Shown here: piece after piece, positions 9,080-17,747 of the stretch
How the letters are laid out: each line of letters opens with the position of its first letter
Position numbering within the stretch: the first letter of the stretch is position 1
Assembly: GCF_025994435.1 (NCBI RefSeq)
Contig: NZ_BAQK01000025.1
Coordinates: forward strand, 1-64,000
From: Gluconacetobacter johannae
Lineage (GTDB): Bacteria > Pseudomonadota > Alphaproteobacteria > Acetobacterales > Acetobacteraceae
Length of the DNA: 64,000 nt
Reading direction: 5' to 3'
The notes under the pieces: generated by a model
The model's input: only the letters and a program-made list of their open reading frames with translations
Database searches by the model: none
What the model was told of the DNA's origin: nothing
Made by a program: the position numbers and the translations under genes

Positions 9080-11548
9080 ATGTCCGATCAATCCAATCCC
9101 GTTCAGAAACCCGATGTGGAGATGAGCGGGATCTCGCCCGACGACTCGGACTACGACGCCGCCTCAATCTCCGTCCTGAAGGGGCTGGACGCCGTTCGCA
9201 AGCGGCCGGGCATGTATATCGGCGACACCGATGACGGGTCGGGCCTGCACCATATGTGCTTCGAGATCATCGACAACGCGGTGGACGAGGCCCAGGCCGG
9301 ATTCGCCACGAGCTGCATCGTCACCCTGAACGGGGACGGCAGCGTGTCGGTGCGCGACAATGGTCGCGGCATTCCCACCGACATGCACGCCGAGGAAGGC
9401 ATCAGCGCGGCCGAGGTCGTGCTGACCAAGCTGCATGCCGGCGGCAAGTTCAACCAGAATTCCTACAAGGTGTCCGGTGGCTTGCACGGGGTGGGCGCCG
9501 CCGTCGTCAACGCCCTGTCGGAATGGATGGAAGTCCGGATCTGGCGAAACGGCCAGGAGCACATGATCCGCTTCCGCCATGGCGAACGCGACGCCCCGCT
9601 GGTGGTGGTGGGCCCAAGCGCCGAGCCGCGCGGCACGCTGGTGACGTTCAAGCCCAGCGTCGCGACCTTCACGAACATCGAATTCGACTTCGCCATCCTC
9701 GAACGCCGCGTGCGCGAACTGGCCTTCCTCAATTCCGGCTTGCAGATCGTGCTGCGTGACGAGCGTCACGCCACGACGCGCGAGGATATCTTCCATTACG
9801 AAGGCGGGCTGGCGGCCTTCGTCGAATGGCTGGACCAGGGCAAGGCCGCGATCGTCGATCCGCCGATCACCGGCAGCCTGCAGAACGACGAGAACGGCAT
9901 CAAGGTCGAATTCGCGCTGACCTGGAACGACAGCTTCCACGAGACGATGCTGTGCTTCACCAACAATATCCCCCAGCGCGACGGCGGGTCGCATCTGGCG
10001 GGGTTCCGGCAGGCGCTGACCCGCGTGGTCGGCCGCTATGCCGAGGGAAACAGCAGCAAGAAGGACAGCCACGCCCTGGTCGGCGAGGACATGCGCGAAG
10101 GCATGACGGCGGTGCTGTCGGTCAAGGTGCCCGACCCGAAATTCTCGTCCCAGACCAAGGACAAGCTGGTGTCGTCCGAGGTGCAGCCCGTCGTGCACGC
10201 GGCGGCGTCGGACATGATCGCGCACTGGTTCGAAACCCACCCCAAGGAGGCCCGGGCGATCGTCGCCAAGGTGATGGACGCCGCCGCCGCGCGCGAGGCC
10301 GCACGGCGCGCGCGCGAGCTGACGCGGCGCAAGGGGGTGCTCGACATCTCGTCGCTGCCGGGCAAGCTGGCGGATTGCCAGGAACGCGACCCCGCGCGCT
10401 CGGAACTGTTCATCGTCGAGGGGGATTCGGCCGGCGGCACCGCCAAGCAGGGGCGGGACCGGAAATTCCAGGCCATCCTGCCGCTGAAGGGCAAGATCCT
10501 GAACGTGGAGCGCGCGCGATTCGACCGCATGCTCGGTTCGGCCGAGGTCGGTACCCTCATCACCGCGCTGGGCACCGGCATCGGGCGGGGCGAGGTGGAC
10601 CAGGGCGGGTTTTCCATCGACAAGCTGCGCTATCACCGCGTCGTCATCATGACGGACGCCGATGTCGACGGCTCGCATATCCGCACGCTGCTGTTGACGT
10701 TCTTCTTCCGCCAGATGCCCGAACTGATCGAACGGGGGCATCTCTATATCGCGCAGCCGCCGCTCTATCGCGCCAAGCGCGGCAATGACGAGCGGTATCT
10801 GAAGGACGATGCGGCGCTGGAAAAATACCTGCTGGACAAGGCGCTGGCCAATGCGTCGCTGCGCCTCGGCGACGGGCGCGTCGTGACGGGCGACGACCTG
10901 GCGACCGAAATCGGCTTTATCCGCGACGTGACGCGCGCCTTGCAGCGCCTGTCGGTCCGGGCGCCGATCTGGATTTTGGAACAGGCGGCGATTACCGGCG
11001 CCCTGAATGCCGACGTCGCCGCCGTCCAGGGCCGGGTCGCCAGCCTGCAGGCCCGCCTGGACGAGGTGTCGCTGCCCAACGAACGCGGCTGGAAAGTCGT
11101 CGCCAGCGCCGATGGTCTGGAACTGGCGCACAGCGTGCGCGGCGTAGGCGAGGTCTATCGCCTGGACCCCGCGACCCTGCGTAGCGCCGAGGTCCGCTGG
11201 CTGGCCGAGCGGGTGGACCGGCTGATGGCCGATTTCTCCGGGACGGTGGAACTGACCCTGGACAGCACGACCCGTCCGGTGACCGGACCCGCGTCGCTGT
11301 TCGACCGTGTCCTGGCGCAGGGGCGACGGGGCCTGTCGATCAACCGCTTCAAGGGCCTGGGCGAGATGAATGACGCCCAGTTGTGGGAGACCACGCTGGA
11401 CCCGGCGATGCGGACGTTGTTGCAGGTCAAGGTGGGCGACGTGGAGAACGCGGCGCAGGTCTTCTCGACCCTGATGGGCGACGTGGTCGAGCCGCGCCGC
11501 GACTTCATCGTGGGCAACGCCCTGAAGGTGGCCAATCTCGACGTCTAG
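9080..11548 (+). CDS. gyrB: DNA gyrase subunit B
   Basis: ATPase subunit of gyrase, which introduces negative supercoils together with GyrA. The GHKL ATPase signatures are present (EIIDNAVDEAQAG, DNGRGIPTD, GLHGVGAAVVNALS), as are the TOPRIM motifs EGDSAGGTAKQ, PLKGKILNVE and MTDADVDGSHI and the C-terminal GLGEMN box. I place the start at MSDQSNPVQ (9080), giving 822 residues and an N-terminus like other alphaproteobacterial GyrB proteins. The frame is also open from ATG 9032, which overlaps the recF stop and has a good GGGAAGG upstream, so an 838-residue form is possible. Confidence 0.96.
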   Translation: MSDQSNPVQKPDVEMSGISPDDSDYDAASISVLKGLDAVRKRPGMYIGDTDDGSGLHHMCFEIIDNAVDEAQAGFATSCIVTLNGDGSVSVRDNGRGIPTDMHAEEGISAAEVVLTKLHAGGKFNQNSYKVSGGLHGVGAAVVNALSEWMEVRIWRNGQEHMIRFRHGERDAPLVVVGPSAEPRGTLVTFKPSVATFTNIEFDFAILERRVRELAFLNSGLQIVLRDERHATTREDIFHYEGGLAAFVEWLDQGKAAIVDPPITGSLQNDENGIKVEFALTWNDSFHETMLCFTNNIPQRDGGSHLAGFRQALTRVVGRYAEGNSSKKDSHALVGEDMREGMTAVLSVKVPDPKFSSQTKDKLVSSEVQPVVHAAASDMIAHWFETHPKEARAIVAKVMDAAAAREAARRARELTRRKGVLDISSLPGKLADCQERDPARSELFIVEGDSAGGTAKQGRDRKFQAILPLKGKILNVERARFDRMLGSAEVGTLITALGTGIGRGEVDQGGFSIDKLRYHRVVIMTDADVDGSHIRTLLLTFFFRQMPELIERGHLYIAQPPLYRAKRGNDERYLKDDAALEKYLLDKALANASLRLGDGRVVTGDDLATEIGFIRDVTRALQRLSVRAPIWILEQAAITGALNADVAAVQGRVASLQARLDEVSLPNERGWKVVASADGLELAHSVRGVGEVYRLDPATLRSAEVRWLAERVDRLMADFSGTVELTLDSTTRPVTGPASLFDRVLAQGRRGLSINRFKGLGEMNDAQLWETTLDPAMRTLLQVKVGDVENAAQVFSTLMGDVVEPRRDFIVGNALKVANLDV

Positions 11549-11561
11549 GACAGGATCGGCG

Positions 11562-12344
11562 ATGATCCGGGCGATCGTTCGCGTCCTGGCCCTGGGCGCC
11601 GGCCTGGGGGTGGGACCCGTTTTGGCGGCGGATCTGCCGCCGGCGATCAACCAGAGCTATGCCGTGTACAGCCACGGTTTCCGGGTGCTGGCGATCTCGG
11701 CCCGCTACGGCGTGACGCCCATGGGATATGCCGTCCGCGCGACGATGCGGAGCGGCGGCCTGATGGGGCTGCTGTTTCATATGGACATCACCTCGCAGGC
11801 GACCGGCCGGTTCGTCGCCGATGGGGTCCGGCCGCTGACCTATGACAGCGCGGGCTTCTCGCGCGGGGCCGACCGGCATGTCGTCATGGCCTATGAAAAC
11901 GGCCGTGCGCGCATCGCCCTGCAAACCCCGCCCGAGACCGGGCGCGACCCGATCCCGGCGGACGATCTGGCCCCGGCGGTGGATTCCCTCAGCGCCCTGA
12001 TGCGGCTGCAGCAGGCGGTACGGACCCGCCATGCCTGCGACGGGTCGGCGGTCGTCTTCGACGGCGCGCGCCTGCTGCGTATGGAGGCCCGGACCGTCGG
12101 CACCGGGCAGATGCCCGACGATTCGCGCCAGCCCTATCGCGGCGCGGCGCTGCGGTGCGATTTCAGCGACGTGCAGATCGCCGGTTTCCGCGGGTCGGAG
12201 GGGCCGGATTCCCCGGCCCGCCGTCCCATCCTGGGCAGCGTGTGGTTCCAGGACGTCTCGGGGCGAGGCGAGACCGCCGTGCGGATCGTGTTCGACCATC
12301 CGAAGCTGGGCCGGTTGACGGTGCTGCTCCGCCCGGGGGCCTGA
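11562..12344 (+). CDS. Exported DUF3108-type protein
   Basis: A 260-residue protein with a clear N-terminal signal peptide (hydrophobic run ending near GVGPVLAA, residue 23), so periplasmic or outer-membrane associated. The mature part (YAVYSHGFRVLAISARYGV..., YAVRATMRSGGLMGLLF) resembles the DUF3108 family, predicted beta-rich proteins with unproven function that are sometimes linked to the cell envelope. It starts 13 bases after gyrB with the same orientation, so it may ride on the gyrB transcript. The stop codon lies inside a hairpin shared with the convergent gph gene. Confidence 0.75.
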   Translation: MIRAIVRVLALGAGLGVGPVLAADLPPAINQSYAVYSHGFRVLAISARYGVTPMGYAVRATMRSGGLMGLLFHMDITSQATGRFVADGVRPLTYDSAGFSRGADRHVVMAYENGRARIALQTPPETGRDPIPADDLAPAVDSLSALMRLQQAVRTRHACDGSAVVFDGARLLRMEARTVGTGQMPDDSRQPYRGAALRCDFSDVQIAGFRGSEGPDSPARRPILGSVWFQDVSGRGETAVRIVFDHPKLGRLTVLLRPGA

Positions 12345-12358
12345 GGTCCCTCAGGTTT
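12340..12358. terminator. Bidirectional hairpin between DUF3108 gene and gph
   Basis: Perfect six-base arms CCTGAG (12340-12345) and CTCAGG (12350-12355) with a GTCC loop, followed by TTT. The left arm overlaps the stop codon of the plus-strand gene, and the right side touches the stop of the convergent minus-strand gene, so one small hairpin probably ends both transcripts. Confidence 0.5.
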
Positions 12359-13050
12359 CATGCCGGGACCAGTTGCGCCGCGATATGCGGAATTTCGACC
12401 ATGGTGTCGGCCCCGACGGTGGCCCCGGCCTCCATCTCCGGCCGGCCATAGCCCCAGCGGGCGAACACCGAACCGACATGCGCGCCTGTCGCCGCCAGGA
12501 TGTCGTTATGATGGTCGCCCACCATGATCGCGCGGGCCGGCGTGCCATGCGCCAGCCCGATGGTGCCCAGCAGATGCGCGGGGTCGGGTTTGCGGACGGG
12601 GAAGCTGTCGCCGCCGCCGATCGCGTCGAACCACCCATCCAGCCCCAATGCCGATACGATCCGCCGTGCGGCCTCGACCGGCTTGTTGGTGCAGATCGCC
12701 AGCATCCAGCCGTCGGCCTTCAGCGTTTCCAGCGCGTAGGTGGTGCCGGGGAAGGGACGCGACAGTTCGGTGGACCGGGGCGTGTAGTCGGCCATGTAGC
12801 GTGCCGCCGCCTGCTGCGGGTCGATCGACGCGGCGGCGTCCCCCGCATGGGCCAGCAGGCGCCGGACCAGGGCCGCGACGCCGTCGCCCACCATCGGGCG
12901 CACCACATCCGGGGTGACGCCGGGCAGGCCGTAGGAGGTCAGCAGGCGGTCCGCGCAGGCCGCAAGGTCGGGGAGGCTGTCCAGAAGGGTGCCGTCCATG
13001 TCGAATACGGCAAGGCGGGGGGCTGTGGAACGGGGGGACTGTAGCGTCAT
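12358..13050 (-). CDS. gph: Phosphoglycolate phosphatase, HAD superfamily
   Basis: Predicted to dephosphorylate 2-phosphoglycolate, for example that released by repair of 3'-phosphoglycolate DNA ends or by oxygenase chemistry. The 230-residue HAD protein has motif I DMDGT (D17, D19), motif II-like ICTNKP, a lysine in RKPDPAHL and motif IV MVGDHHND. The helical cap domain lies between motif I and the TNK segment. It converges with the DUF3108 gene and is divergent from glmU with about 110 bases between. Specificity among Gph-like HAD phosphatases is inferred from similarity of layout only. Confidence 0.85.
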   Translation of the reverse strand: MTLQSPRSTAPRLAVFDMDGTLLDSLPDLAACADRLLTSYGLPGVTPDVVRPMVGDGVAALVRRLLAHAGDAAASIDPQQAAARYMADYTPRSTELSRPFPGTTYALETLKADGWMLAICTNKPVEAARRIVSALGLDGWFDAIGGGDSFPVRKPDPAHLLGTIGLAHGTPARAIMVGDHHNDILAATGAHVGSVFARWGYGRPEMEAGATVGADTMVEIPHIAAQLVPA

Positions 13051-13159
13051 GACGGAAACTCCTGCGGGCCGGTCGATGCAGTATTCCGTAAATCTAAGTG
13101 ATGGTCATGGGGGCCGTCATGGATTTGACGCGACGTCGCCCGCCCGCTACCCGCAAAAC

Positions 13160-14533
13160 ATGAACGCCGCAGCAGAGTCCGCCCCCCTGGGGGGCACGAC
13201 CGCCCACCGTCCCGCCACAGCCGTCATCCTGGCGGCCGGGCTGGGCACCCGCATGAAATCCGACCGGCCCAAGGTCATGCATCCGCTGGCCGGGCGTCCG
13301 ATGCTGCGCTACCTGCTGGACAATGCGGCGTCGGTCTTCGACCGGATCGTGGTGGTGGTCGGGCCGGGCATGGAGCAGGTCGCGTCCCTGGCCGCCCCGC
13401 ACGCGGTGGTGGTCCAGCAGGACCGTCTGGGCACCGCCCATGCCGCCTTGCAGGCGGCCGGCCTGTTCGGCGATGGCGACGTGGCGGTCCTGTATGGCGA
13501 CAACCCGCTGATTACCGCCGACACCATGCGCCGCCTGCTGGCCTGCCGGGCCGAGGACGGGGTGGGTCTGGCGCTGCTGGCAATGCGGCCGCGCGATCCG
13601 GGCCGCTATGGCCGTGTCGTAACCGAAGGCGGGCTGGTCCGGCGCATCGTCGAATGGGCCGACGCGACTCCGCAGGAACGGGCGATCGACCTGTGCAATG
13701 CCGGGGTGCTGTGCGCCGGGGCCGACGCCTTCGGCGCCTGGCTGCGCGCGGTCGGCAACGACAATGCCAAGGGCGAGTATTACCTGGGGGACGTCGTGGC
13801 CCAGGCGGTGGCGGACGGACGGCAGGTCCGCGCCGTAGAGGCGGCCGAGGACGAACTGCGCGGCATCAACTCCCGCGCCGAACTGGCCGAGGCCGAGGCC
13901 TGCGTCCAGGGCCGGCTGCGGGCTGCGGTGCTGGACGCCGGGGCGACGCTGGTCGCCCCCGAGACGGTGTTCCTGTCGGCCGACACGGTGCTGGAACCCG
14001 ACGTCACGGTGCAGCCGCATGTCGTGTTCGGCCCCGGCGTGACGGTGCGGCGCGGGGCGGAAATCCGGGCGTTCAGCCATCTGGAAGGCTGCGTCGTCGG
14101 GCCGGGGGCGCAGATCGGCCCCTATGCCCGCCTGCGGCCGGGCAGCGATGTCGGGCCGGACGCGCATGTCGGCAATTTCGTGGAGCTGAAGGCCGTGACG
14201 ATGGGGGCGGGGGCGAAGGCCAATCACCTGACCTATCTGGGTGACGCGACCATCGGCGCTGGAACGAACATCGGGGCCGGGACGATAAGCTGTAACTACG
14301 ACGGGGTGTTCAAGCACCGGACGACGATCGGGGAGGGGTGCTTCATCGGATCGGATGCGATCCTGGTGGCGCCGGTCACCATCGGCGACGGGGCGCTGGT
14401 CGCCGCCGGCAGCGTGATTACCGAGGATGTGCCGCCCGAGGCCCTGGCGCTGGGCCGGGCGCGGCAGACCAACAAGGACGGGCGCGGCGCGGCGATGCGC
14501 GCGGCCCTGCGTAAGAAGAAGGAGCAGGGCTGA
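13160..14533 (+). CDS. glmU: Bifunctional N-acetylglucosamine-1-phosphate uridyltransferase / glucosamine-1-phosphate acetyltransferase
   Basis: Makes UDP-GlcNAc for peptidoglycan and lipopolysaccharide. The N-terminal pyrophosphorylase domain carries LAAGLGTRMKSDRPK (25-38) and YGDNPL; from about residue 250 the sequence becomes a left-handed beta-helix of hexapeptide repeats (for example IGAGTNIGAGTISCNYDG), ending with the acetyltransferase region and a Lys-rich tail. Start at 13160 (MNAAAESAPL) gives 457 residues, the usual length; an open frame upstream overlaps gph and is not family sequence. The stop overlaps the glmS start by one base, so these consecutive pathway steps are coupled. 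Confidence 0.96.
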   Translation: MNAAAESAPLGGTTAHRPATAVILAAGLGTRMKSDRPKVMHPLAGRPMLRYLLDNAASVFDRIVVVVGPGMEQVASLAAPHAVVVQQDRLGTAHAALQAAGLFGDGDVAVLYGDNPLITADTMRRLLACRAEDGVGLALLAMRPRDPGRYGRVVTEGGLVRRIVEWADATPQERAIDLCNAGVLCAGADAFGAWLRAVGNDNAKGEYYLGDVVAQAVADGRQVRAVEAAEDELRGINSRAELAEAEACVQGRLRAAVLDAGATLVAPETVFLSADTVLEPDVTVQPHVVFGPGVTVRRGAEIRAFSHLEGCVVGPGAQIGPYARLRPGSDVGPDAHVGNFVELKAVTMGAGAKANHLTYLGDATIGAGTNIGAGTISCNYDGVFKHRTTIGEGCFIGSDAILVAPVTIGDGALVAAGSVITEDVPPEALALGRARQTNKDGRGAAMRAALRKKKEQG

Positions 14534-16356
14534 TGTGCGGCATTGTGGGTGTCGTCGGCAGCAACCAGGCCGCCCCGGTGATCTTCGGCGCGCTGCGTCG
14601 GCTGGAATATCGCGGATACGATTCCGCCGGGATCGCCACCCTGGTGGACGGGCGGATCGAACGGCGGCGCGCCGCGGGCAAGCTGGATCATCTGGCGGCG
14701 CTGCTGGAGCGCATGCCGCTGGCGGGCGTCACCGGTATCGGCCACACCCGCTGGGCGACGCATGGCGCGCCGACCGAAAACAACGCCCACCCCCACGGCA
14801 CCGCGCGCGTGTCGGTGGTCCATAACGGGATCATCGAGAATTTCGAGGAATTGCGGCGGGAACTGGAAGCCGCCGGCCAGGTCTTCACCACCGAAACCGA
14901 TAGCGAGACCATCGCCCAGATGGTCGATTTCCATCTGGCCCGTGGCCTGTCGCCGCGCGACGCGGCCTTCGCCACCCTGCGGCGGCTGGAAGGCGCCTAT
15001 GCGCTGGCGATGATCTTCGCCGGTCACGACGGCCTGGTCATCGGCGCGCGGCACGGCGCGCCGCTGGTCGTGGGATACGGCGAGAAGGAGATGTTCCTTG
15101 GCTCCGACAGCCTGGCGCTGGCGCCGCTGACGCGCCGGATCGCCTATATGGATGATGGGGACTGGGTGGTCGTGACCCCGGAGGGCGCCGAATTCTTCGA
15201 TGCGTCGGGCGAGCGGGTGGCGCGCGACATTCGCGTCACCGCCCTGATCGCCGGCGCGATCGGCAAGGATGGCTACCGCCATTACATGGAAAAGGAACTG
15301 CACGAGCACCCGGTGGTGATCGGCCAGACGTTGCAGCGCCTGATCGACCCGGCGACCCGGCGGGTGGTCCTGCCCGACCTGCCCTTCGATCTGGCGTCGG
15401 TTCCCCGTGCGGTCATCACGGCGTGCGGTTCGGCGTTCTATGCCGGCATGATCGGGCGCTACTGGCTGGAAAGCGTGGCGCGGATTCCGGTCGATATCGA
15501 TGTGGCCAGCGAAATGCGCTACCGCGACCCGCCGCTGACGCCGGGGGGGATGGGCCTGCTGATCTCGCAGTCCGGCGAGACCGCCGACACGCTGGCCGCC
15601 CTGCGCGGCATGCGCGCGCACCGCCAGCACATCGTGTCGGTCCTGAATGTCGAGCAGAGCACCATTGCCCGCGAAAGCGACGTGGTGCTGGGGACAGCGG
15701 CGGGGCCGGAAATCTCGGTCGCCAGCACCAAGGCGTTCACCGCGCAATTGTCCGTGCTGGCGTGCCTGGCCATCGCCGCCGGGCGTCGGCGCGGGGTCGT
15801 GTCGCCCGACCAGGAACAGGCGCTGGTCGCCTCCCTGCTGGACCTGCCCAGCCGTGCCGGCGAGGTGTTCGACCAGGCCGACGCCATCCGCCGGATGGCG
15901 GCCGTCATCGCCGGGGCGCGGGACGTGCTCTACCTTGGGCGCGGGTCGTCCTTCCCGGTGGCCCTGGAAGGGGCGCTGAAGCTCAAGGAAGTGTCGTACA
16001 TCCACGCCGAGGCCTATGCGGCGGGCGAGATGAAGCACGGGCCGATCTCGCTGATCGACCAGACCGTGCCGATCGTGGCGACGGCGCCCTCGGGACGCCT
16101 GTTCGAGAAGACGCTGTCGAATCTTCAGGAGGCCCGCGCGCGCGGCGGCCGCCTGCTGGTCTTTACCGACACGCAGGGGGCCGAGCGCCTGCGGGGCATC
16201 GCGGAAATCGTGGTCGCGATCCCGACCGTCGACGAATTTACCGCGCCGGTCCTGCAGACGATTCCGGTCCAGATGCTGGCGTACGAGGTCGCGTTGCTGA
16301 AGGGCACCGACGTCGATCAGCCCCGCAACCTCGCCAAATCCGTGACGGTCGAATAA
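14533..16356 (+). CDS. glmS: Glutamine-fructose-6-phosphate aminotransferase (isomerizing)
   Basis: First committed step of amino-sugar synthesis: fructose-6-phosphate plus glutamine gives glucosamine-6-phosphate. After Met removal Cys2 (MCGIVGVVG) is the N-terminal nucleophile of the glutaminase domain; HTRWATHG, NNAHPH and HNGIIEN are conserved. Two SIS sugar-isomerase domains follow (SQSGETADT, STKAFTAQ, LGRGSSFPVALEGALKLKE), and the protein ends in the canonical KSVTVE. 607 residues is standard. No glmS ribozyme is expected or seen upstream, because the gene overlaps glmU. Confidence 0.97.
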   Translation: MCGIVGVVGSNQAAPVIFGALRRLEYRGYDSAGIATLVDGRIERRRAAGKLDHLAALLERMPLAGVTGIGHTRWATHGAPTENNAHPHGTARVSVVHNGIIENFEELRRELEAAGQVFTTETDSETIAQMVDFHLARGLSPRDAAFATLRRLEGAYALAMIFAGHDGLVIGARHGAPLVVGYGEKEMFLGSDSLALAPLTRRIAYMDDGDWVVVTPEGAEFFDASGERVARDIRVTALIAGAIGKDGYRHYMEKELHEHPVVIGQTLQRLIDPATRRVVLPDLPFDLASVPRAVITACGSAFYAGMIGRYWLESVARIPVDIDVASEMRYRDPPLTPGGMGLLISQSGETADTLAALRGMRAHRQHIVSVLNVEQSTIARESDVVLGTAAGPEISVASTKAFTAQLSVLACLAIAAGRRRGVVSPDQEQALVASLLDLPSRAGEVFDQADAIRRMAAVIAGARDVLYLGRGSSFPVALEGALKLKEVSYIHAEAYAAGEMKHGPISLIDQTVPIVATAPSGRLFEKTLSNLQEARARGGRLLVFTDTQGAERLRGIAEIVVAIPTVDEFTAPVLQTIPVQMLAYEVALLKGTDVDQPRNLAKSVTVE

Positions 16357-16380
16357 GCGCCCGCGCCGGGCAGCGTCGGC

Positions 16381-16500
16381 CCGTCCATGCCCGCCGGGCG
16401 GGTCGGGCATCGCCCCCGGGCGTTGTCATGGACGGCGAGAGGATGTTTCCTCCCCCGGGGTTTCCGCCGGACGTGACTCGGAAGCCGGTGAGAGGGAGCG
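16381..16500 (+). promoter_or_regulatory. Structured 5' leader of the thi operon, possibly a divergent TPP-riboswitch-like element
   Basis: The 150 bases between glmS and thiO hold a perfect nine-base inverted repeat, CCGTCCATG (16381-16389) and CATGGACGG (16427-16435), and a second hairpin GAGGA (16439-16443)/TCCTC (16448-16452). The segment GGCGAGAGGATG (16434-16445) recalls the GCTGAGA box of THI elements with one base missing. The 3' end (16468-16497, ending CCGGTGAGAGGGAG) recalls the conserved TPP tail. The canonical CTGAGA and TAAT blocks are not intact, so this may be a divergent, decayed or unrelated leader. Confidence 0.35.
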
Positions 16501-16506
16501 ACGATC

Positions 16507-17514
16507 ATGGAACACAGCGGATCAGAACAGGCCGGCAGGCCGTCCGGCGCGCGGCCACGGGTCCTGGTCCGGGGGGCGGGGGTGGCCGGCCTGGTCACCG
16601 CCGTGACGCTGGCCGAGCGCGGCGCCGACGTGACCCTGGTCGAAATCGGGCCGAGGGTCGGGTCGGGGGCGTCGTGGATGGCCGGCGGCATGCTCGCGCC
16701 GTGGTGCGAGGCCGAGGCCGCGCCGCCCGAGGTCACGCGGGAATCGGTCGATTCGCTCGATTGGTGGGACGCGCATGTGCCCGGCGTCATACGCAATGGC
16801 AGCCTTGTCCTGGCCCCGCCGCGCGACGTCGGCGAGATCGCCCGGTTCGCCCGGCGCACCAGTCACTTCGAGATGGTCGACGGGGACGCGATCGCAGGGC
16901 TGGAACCCGACCTGGGCGGCCGGTTCGGCAAGGGGCTGTTTTTTCCGGGTGAAGGGCACGTCGATCCGCGCGCGGCATTGTGCGCCCTGAGCGACCGGCT
17001 GGTGGATCTGGGGGGGCATGTCCGGTGCGACGCGCCGCCGGACGAGCCGGATACCGGGTATGACCGTGTGGTCGATTGCACGGGTATCGCCGCGCGGTCG
17101 CGGCTTTCGGGCCTGCGCGGGGTCCGGGGGGAGATGCTGCTGCTGCGCTGCCCCGACGTGACCCTGCGCCGCTCGGTACGCATGCTGCATCCGCGCATCC
17201 CGGTTTACATCGTTCCGCGCGCCGACCATCTGTTCATGGTGGGGGCGACGATGGTGGAAAGCGAGAACGCGGGCGGCATGACATTGCGGTCCATGGTGGA
17301 ACTGCTGACGGCCGCCTATGTGCTGCATCCCGCCTTCGGCGAGGCTGAAATCGTCGAAAGCGGCATCGGCCTGCGTCCGGCCTATCCGGACAACATGCCG
17401 GCCGTGACCCGGGAGGGCCGGACGGTTTATGTGAACGGGATGTACCGGCACGGCTTTCTGCTGTCGCCGGCCCGCGCGCGGCAGGCCGCCGATATCGTGT
17501 TCGGCGCCGTCTGA
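16507..17514 (+). CDS. thiO: Glycine oxidase ThiO
   Basis: FAD enzyme that oxidises glycine to the imine used to build the thiazole ring of thiamine in aerobes (replacing ThiH). The 335-residue protein shows the dinucleotide-binding GAGVAGLVTAVTLAERG (23-39) of the DAO family, the GASWMAGGMLAPWCEAE segment and a C-terminal GLRPAYPDNMPAV...GMYRHGFLLSPA, the typical DAO FAD-contact region. It leads the run thiO-thiS-thiG-thiE. A GAGGGAG sequence lies about 7 bases upstream. No signal peptide, so cytosolic. Confidence 0.9.
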   Translation: MEHSGSEQAGRPSGARPRVLVRGAGVAGLVTAVTLAERGADVTLVEIGPRVGSGASWMAGGMLAPWCEAEAAPPEVTRESVDSLDWWDAHVPGVIRNGSLVLAPPRDVGEIARFARRTSHFEMVDGDAIAGLEPDLGGRFGKGLFFPGEGHVDPRAALCALSDRLVDLGGHVRCDAPPDEPDTGYDRVVDCTGIAARSRLSGLRGVRGEMLLLRCPDVTLRRSVRMLHPRIPVYIVPRADHLFMVGATMVESENAGGMTLRSMVELLTAAYVLHPAFGEAEIVESGIGLRPAYPDNMPAVTREGRTVYVNGMYRHGFLLSPARARQAADIVFGAV

Positions 17515-17546
17515 GCGCTTCGACCCGGAGGGTGAAGGAGGGGCAG

Positions 17547-17744
17547 ATGAAAATTCTGGTGAACGAGGAAGCGCGCGAGGTCTCGACCACCACCCTTGCC
17601 GGCCTGCTGGACGAGCTGGGTTATGGCGACGCACGGGTGGCCACCGCGGTTGACGGCGATTTCGTGCCGGCGTCCCGCCGGGGGGCGCATATGCTGGCCG
17701 AAGGGGCGCGGATCGAGATCCTGGCCCCCATGCAGGGAGGCTGA
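17547..17744 (+). CDS. thiS: Sulfur carrier protein ThiS
   Basis: Small ubiquitin-like carrier whose C-terminal thiocarboxylate donates sulfur to thiazole synthase. The 65-residue product begins MKILVNEEAREV and ends with the required Gly-Gly (APMQGG). The ATG at 17547 is preceded by an excellent GAAGGAGGGG ribosome-binding site (17534-17543), which decides the start against the in-frame ATG-less extension at 17532. It sits between thiO and thiG with three bases to thiG, so it is clearly part of the operon. Confidence 0.93.
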   Translation: MKILVNEEAREVSTTTLAGLLDELGYGDARVATAVDGDFVPASRRGAHMLAEGARIEILAPMQGG

Positions 17745-17747
17745 GCC

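Noticed and set aside
9164..11650. Very long open frame antisense to gyrB
   Set aside because: High GC leaves antisense frames open; the plus strand encodes an unmistakable GyrB and the antisense product is Gln/Arg/His-rich low-complexity sequence with no family features.
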